Shown: positions 42,520 through 52,246 of the stretch, piece by piece | Numbering within the stretch: position 1 is the first letter of the stretch | How the letters are laid out: every line of letters starts with the position of its first letter | Assembly: GCA_009841265.1 (NCBI GenBank) | Contig: VXMB01000007.1 | Coordinates: forward strand, 660,173-724,172 | Direction of reading: 5' to 3' | DNA length: 64,000 nucleotides | Source of the DNA: Gemmatimonadota bacterium | GTDB taxonomy: Bacteria; JAAXHH01 | Made by a program: the position numbers and the translations under genes | The notes under the pieces: model-generated | Seen by the model: only the letters and a program-made list of their open reading frames with translations | What the model was told of the DNA's origin: nothing | Database searches by the model: none

Positions 42520-44649
42520 TCAGCTGCCGCCTGCCTGTTCCTCGTGCTCGTATACGATCCGGATCGCCCGGATGTTCGCGATCTTGAATGCGTGCACGTC
42601 GCCCTCGGGTATGCGGTGCGCCTCGATGAAGGGCGTGCCCCGGGTCCGTTCGATGCGGATGGGTTTGATCCGGTGCAGGAAGCTGCGGCTTCGGTTGCCC
42701 AGGTAGTATTCGATGACGGCCCGGTGGTTGTTTTTCACCGCCATTTCCAGGAGTTCTTCGGTCTGCCCGGGAGACAGGTACTGCAGGTTGGCGGCCTGCT
42801 CGATGTGCGAGGCGTTCCGGTCGGCCCCGCCCGATCCCCGGTGCAGTTTAAATCCGGGCAGGCAGTCCCCGAATCCGAGGACTGGTTTCCGTTCGGATTC
42901 AGGGGGTGTACGCTCCGTACCGTCCGTGGGTGGATCGTTTCGGTCGGAATGAACACTTCGGCCGGGATGAACGCTTCGGCCGGGTTGACCGTTCTGCTCC
43001 CGCGGTTCTTTCAGGTCTGTCCTCGGTCCGTTCCCGTTGCCGGACCGGGCACGCTTTACCGCATCTTCGGCGTTGGGACCCGAATCGGTCCCTGCGGGTC
43101 CGACGATCCCCGACCTCGGCATGTAGCCCTGTTTCTGCAGCAGGTCCATCAGCTCCCGGTACGTCTTGCGCTCCACGATGAGCGCGTCGGGCGCCACCTC
43201 GCCCTTGATATATGGCGCGAGCTCCCCGTGGGCCTTGATATGGCTGGCGATCTCGGCGCTGGCGGTCCGGAGGAGGAAAGTCTCCATGAAATACACCTGG
43301 CCGTACGCATCACCCCACGACTGGATCGAGTACGCAACGTTCTGCGGCACGTCCTTCTCGGAATGGTCCGCAAGGAAACCGTTGACGTCCGCGCCGGACA
43401 TGTCCGTGTTGGCGGCCCGGTAGATGGTATCGCGGGTAACCCGGTAGGTCAGGGTGAGATCGACCGTCTCGAGGTCGGCGAAACGTTCGAGTTTTTCACG
43501 GATGTTCAAGTCCAGGTCCCGGGGCGCGATGATCTCGAAGGTGGGCTGGACGACGAACCGCGTGCTCCAGGCCTGCTCGTCTGGCCAGTCCTCCCCGCCG
43601 AACACGTGCCGTCCCGCCGGCGTGATCATAAGGCCGCCTCCGGCCCCGTTCTTGCCGTCATACTGACGCAGGAGACCGATCCATTCGAGCTCGCGCAGAG
43701 CCGCGAGAATCTCCGCTCTTTCCTCGTCACTGAAGGCATCCGTCCGCACGTGGGGAGATGAACAGGTCAGCACGCAGCGTAGTACCTGGTCCAGGTCCAC
43801 CTGGGCGAACCCCACACACAGTTGAAGGATACCCGGTAGTGCGGATATCGCGGGGGAACGCGCCCGGTCCCGTGCGTGCCAGAAGGACAACAGGTTCGCC
43901 AGTTTATCGGTGGTGGGCAGCTCAAGCCAGGATTCGAATTCGCGGTCGGCGCGAAGGCGGCCGTCCTCTATGCGCGTCAGTCCGCGCCACTGCGCATAGT
44001 CCATGACGAAGCGCATCTGCCCGGTGATCTCCTCCGCTGAATCCGGCAGCCCGTTCATCGCGGCTTCCTGCCGTTCCACCATGGCATCGAGCGCCCGTTT
44101 GTACGGCAGGCCTCGGTCCGTGAGCCGCGCCGGGTTGTGCCGAAGCCCGTTTACGAGGGCGAAGACGTTTCGGACCGCGGTGAGATCCCGGCTTTCGTCG
44201 TCTTCCGATTTCCCTGCTTCCGTCGAGAAAAACCCCGCCAGCCGGTCCGTGAAATTGCGGATCAGCATGTCGCGGAGGTCTTCCGGAACGGTGAAGTCGA
44301 CCGTGCGGTACGCTGGCCGCCGGCCGATTACGAGCCCCCGGTTCAGCAGTCCGTGGAGTTGTTCGATCAACCCGTCGTTGGAGGGTTTCCTCGTGTCGTA
44401 GACCTGTCCCGCCTCTCCGGCGGAAAGCACGGCCAGCAGGATCTCCCGGGCCTCTTCGCTCAGATCGTCCACGCACTGATCGATGTACCCCGGCTGGAAG
44501 ATCTGGTCCATGATTTCGCGGATCAGCCGGGCGCGGGAGATCATGCCGGGCTGCACGCCGAGGGTGACGGCCATGGATTTAAGGTCGCCCATGGGCAGGG
44601 CAGCGAGGTAATCCTGGAGGATCAAGGGTTCATTCCCACTCGATGGCAA
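42520..44649 (-). CDS. Helicase-associated domain protein with C-terminal WYL domain
   Basis: This 709-residue protein is built like the XPB/Ssl2 helicase-associated family (Helicase_C_3) but has no Walker motifs. The helicase-associated domain is about 365-500 (FVVQPTFEIIAPRDLDLN). A charged linker with short repeats (GRSVHPGRSVHS, about 560-575) leads to a WYL domain (about 645-705, with AVIEYYLGNRS and FIEAHRIPEGDVHAFKI). WYL domains often bind nucleic-acid or nucleotide ligands and regulate transcription or DNA-damage responses. The start is a TTG without a strong ribosome site, so it may be internal. Function is not known. Confidence 0.8.
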   Translation of the reverse strand: MPSSGNEPLILQDYLAALPMGDLKSMAVTLGVQPGMISRARLIREIMDQIFQPGYIDQCVDDLSEEAREILLAVLSAGEAGQVYDTRKPSNDGLIEQLHGLLNRGLVIGRRPAYRTVDFTVPEDLRDMLIRNFTDRLAGFFSTEAGKSEDDESRDLTAVRNVFALVNGLRHNPARLTDRGLPYKRALDAMVERQEAAMNGLPDSAEEITGQMRFVMDYAQWRGLTRIEDGRLRADREFESWLELPTTDKLANLLSFWHARDRARSPAISALPGILQLCVGFAQVDLDQVLRCVLTCSSPHVRTDAFSDEERAEILAALRELEWIGLLRQYDGKNGAGGGLMITPAGRHVFGGEDWPDEQAWSTRFVVQPTFEIIAPRDLDLNIREKLERFADLETVDLTLTYRVTRDTIYRAANTDMSGADVNGFLADHSEKDVPQNVAYSIQSWGDAYGQVYFMETFLLRTASAEIASHIKAHGELAPYIKGEVAPDALIVERKTYRELMDLLQKQGYMPRSGIVGPAGTDSGPNAEDAVKRARSGNGNGPRTDLKEPREQNGQPGRSVHPGRSVHSDRNDPPTDGTERTPPESERKPVLGFGDCLPGFKLHRGSGGADRNASHIEQAANLQYLSPGQTEELLEMAVKNNHRAVIEYYLGNRSRSFLHRIKPIRIERTRGTPFIEAHRIPEGDVHAFKIANIRAIRIVYEHEEQAGGS

Positions 44650-44799
44650 ACGAGCGATGCTTGCACTGCGAATTCAGTGATTTACGTGCTTGTGGCCGGA
44701 GCGAACGGGGTCGAAAATCTGCCGTGGAAGGCCGCCGTAAAGTACCATGGCATCCGCAAAAGTGGCATTCCTATAGACACAGGAAGTTATACAAGTCCA

Positions 44800-45240
44800 C
44801 TAAACCGGGTCAACTCCATTCTCATGGTATTGGGAAATGGCGAACCGTTCAAACCGGTGGAGGTTCATTTCGGCAGGCAATTCGAGCAACACACCCGCAT
44901 CCCGGGAGGCTTTGGCCCATGCCAGGAGCAAGTCGTAATGCCTTTGTTCCTGGAGGCCGCCAAACCACTGCATCCCCTCAGGCGAGATGACGCAGAAGAC
45001 ATTGGCCAGATCGCACGGACCAAGGCATCCGGAGATCGTCAATTGCAACGACCTGTTCAGTTTTTCTTCTTTCCACTGCTGCTTGAGCCAGTCGCGGGGA
45101 AACGGCGGGAACCCCTTGTCTGTCTGACCGCAGCAACAGCCTACGCAGCACACGACCTGGCCAAGAACGCGACCTCGGCCCGTAGCCAATGCGTCGTGTC
45201 TGCGGAGTGATTCGCGGATGCGTTGGGTCTGAGCGTTCAT
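44800..45240 (-). CDS. Thioredoxin-like [2Fe-2S] ferredoxin-type metal-binding protein
   Basis: This 146-residue protein has cysteine clusters CCVGCCCGQTDKG (about 31-43) and SGCLGPCD (about 70-77), which resemble thioredoxin-like ferredoxins. Members of this group sit in cobalt or zinc uptake regions and next to cobaltochelatase-like genes. Here it ends the long zinc cluster and overlaps the PepSY gene by four bases (ATGA), so it is coupled to it. The role, whether electron transfer or metal handling, is not established. The 150-bp gap beyond its stop has no gene. Confidence 0.72.
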   Translation of the reverse strand: MNAQTQRIRESLRRHDALATGRGRVLGQVVCCVGCCCGQTDKGFPPFPRDWLKQQWKEEKLNRSLQLTISGCLGPCDLANVFCVISPEGMQWFGGLQEQRHYDLLLAWAKASRDAGVLLELPAEMNLHRFERFAISQYHENGVDPV

Positions 45241-46769
45241 GCTTTATTCCCGCGATAACGTTTACGGATGCGAAGCACACGTCGCCAGGACACGATGACT
45301 GCGGTTGAAGAGAACAGGAAACCGGCGCTGCACAGCACGATCACCACCGCATCCCAAACGGGGCGATTGTCGTTGAGAAAGCGGAAATCCAGGCTGTGCA
45401 GGCCGTTGTAAAGCCAGCGTTTCGCGCGTCCTGTTTCGGTGAGTTGATTAATCAGTTCACCGGTGGTGAGATCGACATGGAACCAGGTTGCGTTGGCATC
45501 ATCGAAGCGCACCCGTAACACGGGCAGTGGACGCCAGCGCTGGTGATGGGAGTAATAGTAGTGATCGTAATCTGTAAGCCGTTCGATGGAGACGGTCCGG
45601 TGGCCTGCCATGACCCGCTTTATTTGTGCGAGGACGGATTTCTCGAGACTGCCCTGCTCCGATGGAGTCAGCCAATGACGTTGACCATCGCCGGTGACGG
45701 CATAGGCATAGGGTGAACCACCCAGCCATTCCCACACCAGTTCGCGCGTGTCTGTCGGGATATTCAGGCCTCGGCCGGGTGGCTTTTCCAGGCTGTGACC
45801 GAGTGAGGCGTAGACAGACCCCGTCAGGATGTCGCGGCCAACGGTGGCGCCGACGGTGGGCGTGTCTCTGTAGGCGGCGAGTCGATCGCCAAAAGGGATG
45901 TCATCGTCAAACACCCCCAAGGGGTTCATCGACAGAAGGCCGCTGAGCAGGAAGGTCGTCAGCGGTATCAGGAAAATCAACCCCAGCACATGGTGTAGTT
46001 TCAGCGTGCCCCGGTAGGGAGTCACATCTTTGCCGCGGTAACGCCTGCGAAACCTCAATCGCAGAAAGCCGATCACCGCACCGGTGACCATGGATACCAG
46101 GCCGGCGAGTGAGAGCACCACGACCACCCAGTGCCAGACAGAGACATGCTGGCGAAGCTGCACCGGGTAGATCCAGTGCAGGTTCGCCCCCAGCCAGTTC
46201 CAGCCGCGCTCCAGCGCATTAGTATCGCGTACCACTTCCCCGGTCACCGAAGAGACATACAGTTCAGTACCGGCCGGATCGTTCAATGCCACCGAGTGAA
46301 GCGGCCGATGAGGATGAAGGCTGCTGGACACGGACCACTGGTCCACGAGCAGGAGTGCCTGGTGCACCGGTTGTGTCGATGAGAGGCCGGTTGAGTGGGC
46401 ATAAACGCGGCTTGCGTGAACGGCGTCTTCATCGTCTATCTCGCCGATCACACCGCCGTTGTCGGCAAACAGACCATGGTGGTTGCCATCGCCGGTACGC
46501 AGGAGCCAGGCGGGCCGTCCAAGTACGGTGGTAAGTCGCAGTTCCTCGATGGTCTGCGCCGGATCAAGGCACTGCAACAGTTCAGCAGGTCCGGTCCACA
46601 GTTTATCCGGTTCAAGTACCGGCAGCGCTGCGAGACGTTCCGCCCGTGTCAATTGCGGAAAACCTACATACATCATCACCACGCCGGAGAAGAACCACAT
46701 GGCCACGAGCAGGCACATGCAGATCCCAAGCCAGCGGTGGCCGAGATAGAGCCAGCGTTTGTACTTCAC
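45237..46769 (-). CDS. PepSY-domain membrane protein
   Basis: This 510-residue membrane protein has four to five spans: about 5-27, 185-205, 245-265 and 465-490. PepSY-type domains lie between them, and relatives occur beside siderophore and metal-uptake genes, sometimes acting as reductases at the inner membrane. The frame is open further upstream into the WD40 gene. The GTG at 46769 overlaps that gene's stop (GTGA) and puts the KYKRWLYLGHRWLG start in place, so I take it. It belongs to the zinc cluster by coupling on both sides. Confidence 0.8.
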   Translation of the reverse strand: MKYKRWLYLGHRWLGICMCLLVAMWFFSGVVMMYVGFPQLTRAERLAALPVLEPDKLWTGPAELLQCLDPAQTIEELRLTTVLGRPAWLLRTGDGNHHGLFADNGGVIGEIDDEDAVHASRVYAHSTGLSSTQPVHQALLLVDQWSVSSSLHPHRPLHSVALNDPAGTELYVSSVTGEVVRDTNALERGWNWLGANLHWIYPVQLRQHVSVWHWVVVVLSLAGLVSMVTGAVIGFLRLRFRRRYRGKDVTPYRGTLKLHHVLGLIFLIPLTTFLLSGLLSMNPLGVFDDDIPFGDRLAAYRDTPTVGATVGRDILTGSVYASLGHSLEKPPGRGLNIPTDTRELVWEWLGGSPYAYAVTGDGQRHWLTPSEQGSLEKSVLAQIKRVMAGHRTVSIERLTDYDHYYYSHHQRWRPLPVLRVRFDDANATWFHVDLTTGELINQLTETGRAKRWLYNGLHSLDFRFLNDNRPVWDAVVIVLCSAGFLFSSTAVIVSWRRVLRIRKRYRGNKA

Positions 46770-47812
46770 CAGTTTTTCACTCGCCAGACCGTCACGCCGC
46801 CCTGCCCATCGAGCGCGGCGAGGGCACCCCCATCCGGCCGCCAGTACAATCCGGCGACGACATCCTCCACAACCCCCGACCCGATCAGATCGCCTTCTCC
46901 GTTTCGCTGAAGCGACCACGCAGCCACGGCCCCGTCGCGGCCTCCCGAGGCCAGGTGCATCGCGCCGGGAGCGAAGGAAAGTGACGTAATGAACTGAGCA
47001 TGGTAGTCCAATACACCGGGCCGCGTGCCTTCCGGACCCCTTCCCTGGAAGCTCCAGACCGTCACCGCCTCCCCTCCGCCAGTGGCCAAAAGGGTGCCGG
47101 TGTCATCGAAGGCAAGGGCCGAAGGCTTGCCCGGATATCCGGACATCATGGAGTCCTTTCCCGTGTCGCGACGCCAGAAGTGCACCGAGTTGTCCTGGCT
47201 GCCGCAGACCACGATGCCCCCGTCCGGGCTCAATACCATCGACACCAGGGATCCCTGCCACTCCAGCTTCTGTTTAGGCTCGCCGGTGGTCGCGTCAAAG
47301 AACGTCACCCGACCGTAACAGGCCGTCGCCAGTTCCTCCGCGCTGGACCACGCGATCGCGCTGACGGTGCTGGGATGAGCGTCCGATCGCCAGACCTCCG
47401 TGCCTTCCACGGTATATACGTAAACCTGCCTTGAGCAGGAAACCGCCAGCCACTGGCCGTCCGGCGACCACGCCACGTTTTCCACCCAACTGTTACCGAC
47501 GTCGATAGCCCGGCTTACCTGACTATCGGTGGCAGACCAGATTATGACTCGACCGTCCTGCCCGGCCGTAGCGAACGCGGTTCCGCCCGGGTGGATCGCC
47601 ACCGCGAGCACACCGCCCTCATGGACCTCGTGGCTTGCCCACGCGGTCGCGCCGGACTTGCCGTCGAAGGCGTAGACGCTACCTGCGGTGTCGCCGACCA
47701 CCAGCGCCTCACCGCGCAGTATCCAACCCCCGGCGATGGGGTAATCACCGACCGACGCAGACCAACCTCGGCGAATTACGCCGCCCGGGTTACCGTCGTT
47801 CAAACCAGACAT
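46766..47812 (-). CDS. WD40-repeat protein of the zinc cluster
   Basis: This 348-residue protein is a single beta-propeller with about seven WD40-type blades (recurrent GGVLAVAIHPGG, VENVAWSPDGQWL, ITSLSFAPGAMHLASGGRDG patterns). It lacks a signal peptide, so it should be cytosolic, probably as a scaffold. It overlaps the CobW gene upstream by 13 bp and the PepSY gene downstream by four, so its expression is coupled to theirs. A propeller next to a CobW GTPase recurs in some zinc-starvation clusters, from memory; the client is not known. Confidence 0.85.
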   Translation of the reverse strand: MSGLNDGNPGGVIRRGWSASVGDYPIAGGWILRGEALVVGDTAGSVYAFDGKSGATAWASHEVHEGGVLAVAIHPGGTAFATAGQDGRVIIWSATDSQVSRAIDVGNSWVENVAWSPDGQWLAVSCSRQVYVYTVEGTEVWRSDAHPSTVSAIAWSSAEELATACYGRVTFFDATTGEPKQKLEWQGSLVSMVLSPDGGIVVCGSQDNSVHFWRRDTGKDSMMSGYPGKPSALAFDDTGTLLATGGGEAVTVWSFQGRGPEGTRPGVLDYHAQFITSLSFAPGAMHLASGGRDGAVAAWSLQRNGEGDLIGSGVVEDVVAGLYWRPDGGALAALDGQGGVTVWRVKNW

Positions 47813-49146
47813 GCATTGAACCCCTGTCGCATGTCCTGCTCATCGAGGTTGCGGCCGATAAAGACGAGTTGATTGTGGTGGGGATCATCCCCCCATTCTC
47901 GATCCGGCTGGCCGTCAAAGAGCATGTGAACTCCCTGGAAAACGAAGCGACGGGACTCGCCCGCGAGGCTGATGAAGCCCTTCATTCGGAAGATGTCCAC
48001 CCCGCGTTCCATGAGCAGTGTACTAAGCCACTTGTTGAGCCTGTCGGGATCGACGTCGCCCTCCCGCTCGATGGCGATCGAACCTACTTCGTCGTCGTGC
48101 TCATGCTGCGCGACCCAGGTGCGCTCGACCTCCTGCGCGATGGTCACTCCGTCGGTGTTCCTCAGTTGGAGATCGAACTCTTCCGCGGTGTGCTGGGCGT
48201 AGAGGCCGACCCGCGCCGGCTTATCAACCTCCAGGATGAACGACTTGCGCCCCGTTGAATCGAGCTGGAGGTTCACATGCTTACCAATCGGTATTTCTTC
48301 GCCCGGGTCAATGTCCTCCGCAGGTTCGGCGTACCTTCGCACACACCACTCCGCGCCTTCGCGGAGGGCGGCGTCATCCGTGCCCTGGTCCGGCACGACG
48401 ACGAGCGACATGGCCGGATCGGGTCCATCGGCCAGGCTGAGTTCGTACCGGCCGGTATCGAGCGAATAGACGCCGGACCATTCGAACGGGTATTCGGGCT
48501 CGAGGAAAGTGGGACGACGCTCGAGTACATCGTCCAGGTCGAAGGCTTCGAGGTTGAGTACCGTGTCGACGGGAACCTCCGCCCGCTCGCTGCGCACGAC
48601 TTTGGCCATTCGGTTCATTTCCCGGAGACGGGTTTCGAGCCGGTCGAGTACCTCGTCGTCGACGAGGTCCGTCTTGTTGAGCACCAGGACGTCCGCGAAG
48701 GCGATTTGCTCGGTGCTTTCGTCGCTTCGACCGAGCTGTTGCTCGATGTGGGCGGCATCGACGAGCGTGACGATCCCGTCAAGGGCGTACTCGTCGCGGA
48801 TTTCGTCGTCCATGAAAAAGGTCTGGGCCACCGGACCGGGATCGGCGAGCCCCGTGGTCTCCACCAGCACATAGTCGAACTTGTCGCGGCGCTTCATGAG
48901 ATTGCTGAGTACGCGGATGAGATCTCCGCGCACCGTGCAGCAGATGCAGCCGTTCGACATCTCGAAGATTTCTTCGTCTGCGTCGATGACGAGCGCCTGA
49001 TCGATGCCGACCTCCCCGTACTCGTTCTCGATCACGGCGATGCGCTTTCCGTGCTCCTCGGTCAGGATCCGGTTGAGCAGGGTCGTCTTCCCGGAGCCGA
49101 GGAAGCCGGTGAGGATGGAAACAGGTACTTTTTGCGGCGAGATCAT
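47800..49146 (-). CDS. CobW-family GTPase, zinc metallochaperone-like
   Basis: This 448-residue G3E GTPase has the P-loop GFLGSGKTT, the metal-binding CICC motif, ETTGLADPGP, and NKTDL for guanine. A C-terminal CobW domain (about 320-440) follows. Zinc-responsive CobW proteins (ZigA/ZNG1 type) use GTP to deliver zinc to client enzymes under limitation. AAGGAG is six bases before the ATG. It lies next to Zur and ZnuABC genes, which supports a zinc role. A second CobW gene lies 350 bp upstream. Confidence 0.92.
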   Translation of the reverse strand: MISPQKVPVSILTGFLGSGKTTLLNRILTEEHGKRIAVIENEYGEVGIDQALVIDADEEIFEMSNGCICCTVRGDLIRVLSNLMKRRDKFDYVLVETTGLADPGPVAQTFFMDDEIRDEYALDGIVTLVDAAHIEQQLGRSDESTEQIAFADVLVLNKTDLVDDEVLDRLETRLREMNRMAKVVRSERAEVPVDTVLNLEAFDLDDVLERRPTFLEPEYPFEWSGVYSLDTGRYELSLADGPDPAMSLVVVPDQGTDDAALREGAEWCVRRYAEPAEDIDPGEEIPIGKHVNLQLDSTGRKSFILEVDKPARVGLYAQHTAEEFDLQLRNTDGVTIAQEVERTWVAQHEHDDEVGSIAIEREGDVDPDRLNKWLSTLLMERGVDIFRMKGFISLAGESRRFVFQGVHMLFDGQPDREWGDDPHHNQLVFIGRNLDEQDMRQGFNACLV

Positions 49147-49156
49147 CTGGTTCTCC

Positions 49157-49462
49157 TTAATGAGTTTGATGTGGATCGGGTACGGCAGTCAGGACGTCGA
49201 ATCCCCACGCCTTGCAGACCTGGACCAGGTCTTCGGCGTCAACGGATTCAATGGACTTGTGCAGCTTGCACTGAAGCTGTGGCGCATCGGGCCGAAGCAG
49301 GCCGATCACGGTTTCGACAGGCGCGCAACCTTCTTCGAGACAAGCCAGTTCGGTGACCGTGACCGTCATGTCATCGGAAAGGCTCAGTGCTTCGCGCAAT
49401 GCCTCCTTGATGTTTCGGACCCGTTCGCGGTCCGGGCGACGGGGTGACGTGTTGATCAACAT
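49157..49462 (-). CDS. Small conserved protein between two CobW genes
   Basis: This 101-residue protein is not one that I can name. It has an N-terminal Arg-rich helix and a motif ELACLEEGCAPVETVIGLL, in which two cysteines (about 41 and 46) could bind metal. GGAG is five bases before the ATG. Its position between two zinc-linked GTPases with short gaps on each side points to a metal-related helper, possibly a CobW partner or client. Confidence 0.75.
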   Translation of the reverse strand: MLINTSPRRPDRERVRNIKEALREALSLSDDMTVTVTELACLEEGCAPVETVIGLLRPDAPQLQCKLHKSIESVDAEDLVQVCKAWGFDVLTAVPDPHQTH

Positions 49463-49502
49463 GTGCTCTCCTTTTCCTGCGACAGGGGTGAGGCCGTTAC
49501 GG

Positions 49503-50723
49503 TCATGCGGACTCCTCGGTCATCTGAAGTTCCGGAAAGGGGTTCCGGGCCTCTGCCCAGATCTTGCTGTCGGCGTCGGCGAGGTGCTCGTCGAGCAGGC
49601 ACGCGTCGAGGCGAGCGCGTATCGCAGCCTCGTGCATCTGCTGGCCGATGAAGACGAGCTGCTGCGCGCGGTCGCCGAAGCGGGGATGCCAGCCCGGCTG
49701 CCGGTCAGGCCGCTGATCCTCCGGGTGGCCCCAGTGTTCTCGAGGCACGGCGGCCCACCACATCCCAAGGGGTTTCACGCTGCTGACGCCGCCGGCTTGC
49801 GCCCACTCGTAGGCGACCCGATGGTCCGCGGCGACCCAGAAGAAGCCCTTCGAGCGGAGCACGCCGGTCCAGTTCTCGTCTTCGTGCAGGAACGCCCACA
49901 GCTTCTCGGCGTCGAAGGGCTGCGACGTCCGATAGGTGAAGCTCGAGATCCCGTATTCCTCGGTCTCCGGCGTGTGCTCGCCCTGAAGCTCCTGAATCCA
50001 GCCGGCGGAGTTTTCCGCCTTCTCGTAGTCGAACAGGTTCGTATCAATCACGTTTTCGAGCGGGACCTGTCCGTGCGTTGTCCTGATGATCCTGGCACCG
50101 GGGTTGAGGGCATTCACGATGGCCTCGACCTGGAGCGCCTTTTCGCTGCTCACGAGATCGAGCTTGTTGAGCACGATGACGTTGGCGAACTCGATCTGGT
50201 CGATGAGCAGGTCGGTCACCGTCCGTTCATCCTCTTCGCCCAGCGACTCGCCGCGGTCCTGGAGCGCTTCGGCGGCGTTATAGTCCCGCAGGAAGCTCGC
50301 CGCGTCCACGACCGTGACCATCGTGTCGAGGCGCGAAATCTGACCCAGGCTCACGCCGTTCTCGTCTTCGAAGGTGAAGGTCTGCGCGACGGGAATGGGC
50401 TCTGAGATCCCGGTCGACTCGATGAGCAGGTAATCGAAGCGTCTTTCCTGCGCGAGTCGTGAGACCTCGGCGAGCAGGTCGTCCCGCAGCGTGCAGCAGA
50501 TGCAGCCGTTCGTCATCTCGACCAGTTTCTCCTCGGTCCGTGAGAGTTCCGCGCCGCCGCGCTCAACGAGCGCCGCGTCGATGTTGACCTCGCTCATGTC
50601 GTTGACGATGACCGCGACGCGCAGACCTTCGCGGTTGTTGAGCACGTTGTTGAGCAGCGAAGTCTTGCCGGCGCCGAGAAAGCCGGATAGGACGGTAACG
50701 GGCAGTCTCTCTGACAGGGGCAT
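49503..50723 (-). CDS. CobW-family GTPase (ZigA-like)
   Basis: This 406-residue G3E GTPase has the P-loop [13 protein letters not shown] metal motif, [15 protein letters not shown] and NKLDLV. Its C-terminal half contains the [17 protein letters not shown] segment found in zinc-regulated ZigA/YeiR relatives. It probably hands zinc to enzymes during limitation. The frame opens at 50741, but AAAGGA is six bases before an ATG at 50723, giving the [17 protein letters not shown] start. It is the gene right after zur in the same direction. Confidence 0.93.
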   Translation of the reverse strand: MPLSERLPVTVLSGFLGAGKTSLLNNVLNNREGLRVAVIVNDMSEVNIDAALVERGGAELSRTEEKLVEMTNGCICCTLRDDLLAEVSRLAQERRFDYLLIESTGISEPIPVAQTFTFEDENGVSLGQISRLDTMVTVVDAASFLRDYNAAEALQDRGESLGEEDERTVTDLLIDQIEFANVIVLNKLDLVSSEKALQVEAIVNALNPGARIIRTTHGQVPLENVIDTNLFDYEKAENSAGWIQELQGEHTPETEEYGISSFTYRTSQPFDAEKLWAFLHEDENWTGVLRSKGFFWVAADHRVAYEWAQAGGVSSVKPLGMWWAAVPREHWGHPEDQRPDRQPGWHPRFGDRAQQLVFIGQQMHEAAIRARLDACLLDEHLADADSKIWAEARNPFPELQMTEESA

Positions 50724-50834
50724 AGCTGTTCCTTTATTCATAGGGCGGCAACATTGCCGGACGGCTGTTGTTAACCAATGCCATTCGCGGCAAGTTCATC
50801 TAGTTCGATCGTGTGGATACGATATGGATTCGTC

Positions 50835-51296
50835 TCAGGCGGGATCGTCTCTCTCCGAAATGCACTGCGCGCAGGTTCCCAGCAGTTCGACGACGGGCCG
50901 CCTGGTACGGAACCCTTTTTCATTGCCCGCCGCTTTCAGACTCATGGCCACGCTGGGGTCTTCAACCTCGGCCACCTCACCGCAGTCGTCACAGATCAGG
51001 AACTGGCTGGCGTGCGGATGATCCGGATGTGCGCAGCCCACATAGGCATTCAGGCTTTCGAGCTTGTGCACCAGGCCCTGCTCGAGCAGGAAATTCAGTG
51101 CCCTGTAGACCGTTGGAGGGGCAGGGTTCCTGACTACGTCACGCATGCGCTCCAGCAGGTCGTAAGCACTGAGCGGTTTTTCAGCCACGCACAGCAGTTG
51201 AAGCGCGGACTTGCGTTGTTCGGTCAGCCGCGCGCCGCGCTCTTGGCACAACGCCTCGGCTCGTTCCAGTACCTGGGAAAGCACTTTGTTATTCAC
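50835..51296 (-). CDS. zur: Fur-family zinc uptake regulator
   Basis: This 153-residue regulator has an N-terminal winged helix (RLTEQRKSALQLLCVAEKPLSAYDLLERM) and a C-terminal dimer domain. The structural zinc is held by CDDC and CAQC, with HPDHPHASQF preceding them. Zur with zinc represses uptake genes. The frame opens at a TTG at 51317, but AAGGAGAG lies four bases before a GTG at 51296, so the start is 51296. Its location inside the znuABC/CobW cluster identifies it as Zur rather than Fur, PerR or Nur. It would be autoregulated with the operon. Confidence 0.92.
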   Translation of the reverse strand: MNNKVLSQVLERAEALCQERGARLTEQRKSALQLLCVAEKPLSAYDLLERMRDVVRNPAPPTVYRALNFLLEQGLVHKLESLNAYVGCAHPDHPHASQFLICDDCGEVAEVEDPSVAMSLKAAGNEKGFRTRRPVVELLGTCAQCISERDDPA

Positions 51297-51313
51297 AGGA
51301 CTCTCCTTCCCGA

Positions 51314-52246
51314 TCAATCGCCCAAGGCGGCGACCAGTGTTCGGATGTTGTGCAACATCATGCCAAGGTGAGTATCAGCCGGTCCACCCGCCTTCGACAG
51401 CGCGTCTGAATAAAGCGTGCCGCCGATCTGCGCGCCGGTTTCCCGGACGATCTGGTCGAGCAGGCGTCGGTCGGAGATGTTGTCGATGAAGACGGCCGGG
51501 ATCTGTTCCCTGTTGATCTGACGTATTAATCTGGCCACGTCACCGGCGGACGGCTCCGCTTCGGTGCTGAAACCGACCGGGGCATGGAACTCGATGCCGA
51601 AGTCTGCCGACAGATAACCGAATGCGTCGTGGGAGGTGACCACCATGCGCCGTTCGGCCGGCAGCGAGTCGATCGTTGCGCGTACCTGAGCCTCGACAGC
51701 GTCGATCTCATCCATGTACTGCGCCGCGTTGCGGCGATAGATCTCGGCCCCCGCAGGGTCGACCGCGGCCAATCCGTCGGCGATGTTGCGGACATAGATC
51801 CGGGCGTTGGCCAGGCTCTGCCACGCATGGGGATCGATCTCGCGGTGGCCGCTTTCCCCTACCCAGAGAGGCTTGACGCCGGCGGTCGCCGTCACCACCC
51901 GTCCGTTGTACCCGGATGCCTTCGTCAGGCGGTCTATCCAGCCTTCAAAACCCAATCCATTGACGACCAGCAACCTGGCTTCGGCGACGGTCCGGGCGTC
52001 CGCCGGGGTCGGCTGATAGACGTGCGCATCTTCGCCGGGACCGACGAGGGTGGTGACGTGTACCCGATCACCGCCTATCTGCCGGACCATATCGCCCAGG
52101 ATGCTGAACGATGCGACCACGTCGATGGAGGTGTCGACCCGTGCGGTACCCGCCCCTGACTCGGCGATCAAACAGGCGGCGAAGACGGAAGAGAGGATAA
52201 ATCGTTTGAATATCATGATCATATACTGGTTCATACCTGGCATCAT
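51314..52246 (-). CDS. znuA: Zinc ABC transporter substrate-binding protein
   Basis: This 310-residue periplasmic cluster-9 protein has a signal peptide (hydrophobic stretch about 13-30). Metal ligands include H75 (GEDAHVYQ), H140 (DPHAW), and a histidine near 205 (FHAPVG). The His-rich loop typical of E. coli ZnuA is absent; only HREID remains. It delivers zinc, or possibly manganese, to the ZnuBC transporter. It overlaps znuB by four bases (ATGA); an internal ATG nearer the signal sequence is possible, since no strong ribosome site is present. Confidence 0.9.
   Translation of the reverse strand: MMPGMNQYMIMIFKRFILSSVFAACLIAESGAGTARVDTSIDVVASFSILGDMVRQIGGDRVHVTTLVGPGEDAHVYQPTPADARTVAEARLLVVNGLGFEGWIDRLTKASGYNGRVVTATAGVKPLWVGESGHREIDPHAWQSLANARIYVRNIADGLAAVDPAGAEIYRRNAAQYMDEIDAVEAQVRATIDSLPAERRMVVTSHDAFGYLSADFGIEFHAPVGFSTEAEPSAGDVARLIRQINREQIPAVFIDNISDRRLLDQIVRETGAQIGGTLYSDALSKAGGPADTHLGMMLHNIRTLVAALGD

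Noticed and set aside
46770..46919. Longer N-terminus of the PepSY protein
   Set aside because: It overlaps the WD40 gene in another frame and is Arg/Gly-rich; the GTGA overlap gives a natural start at 46769.
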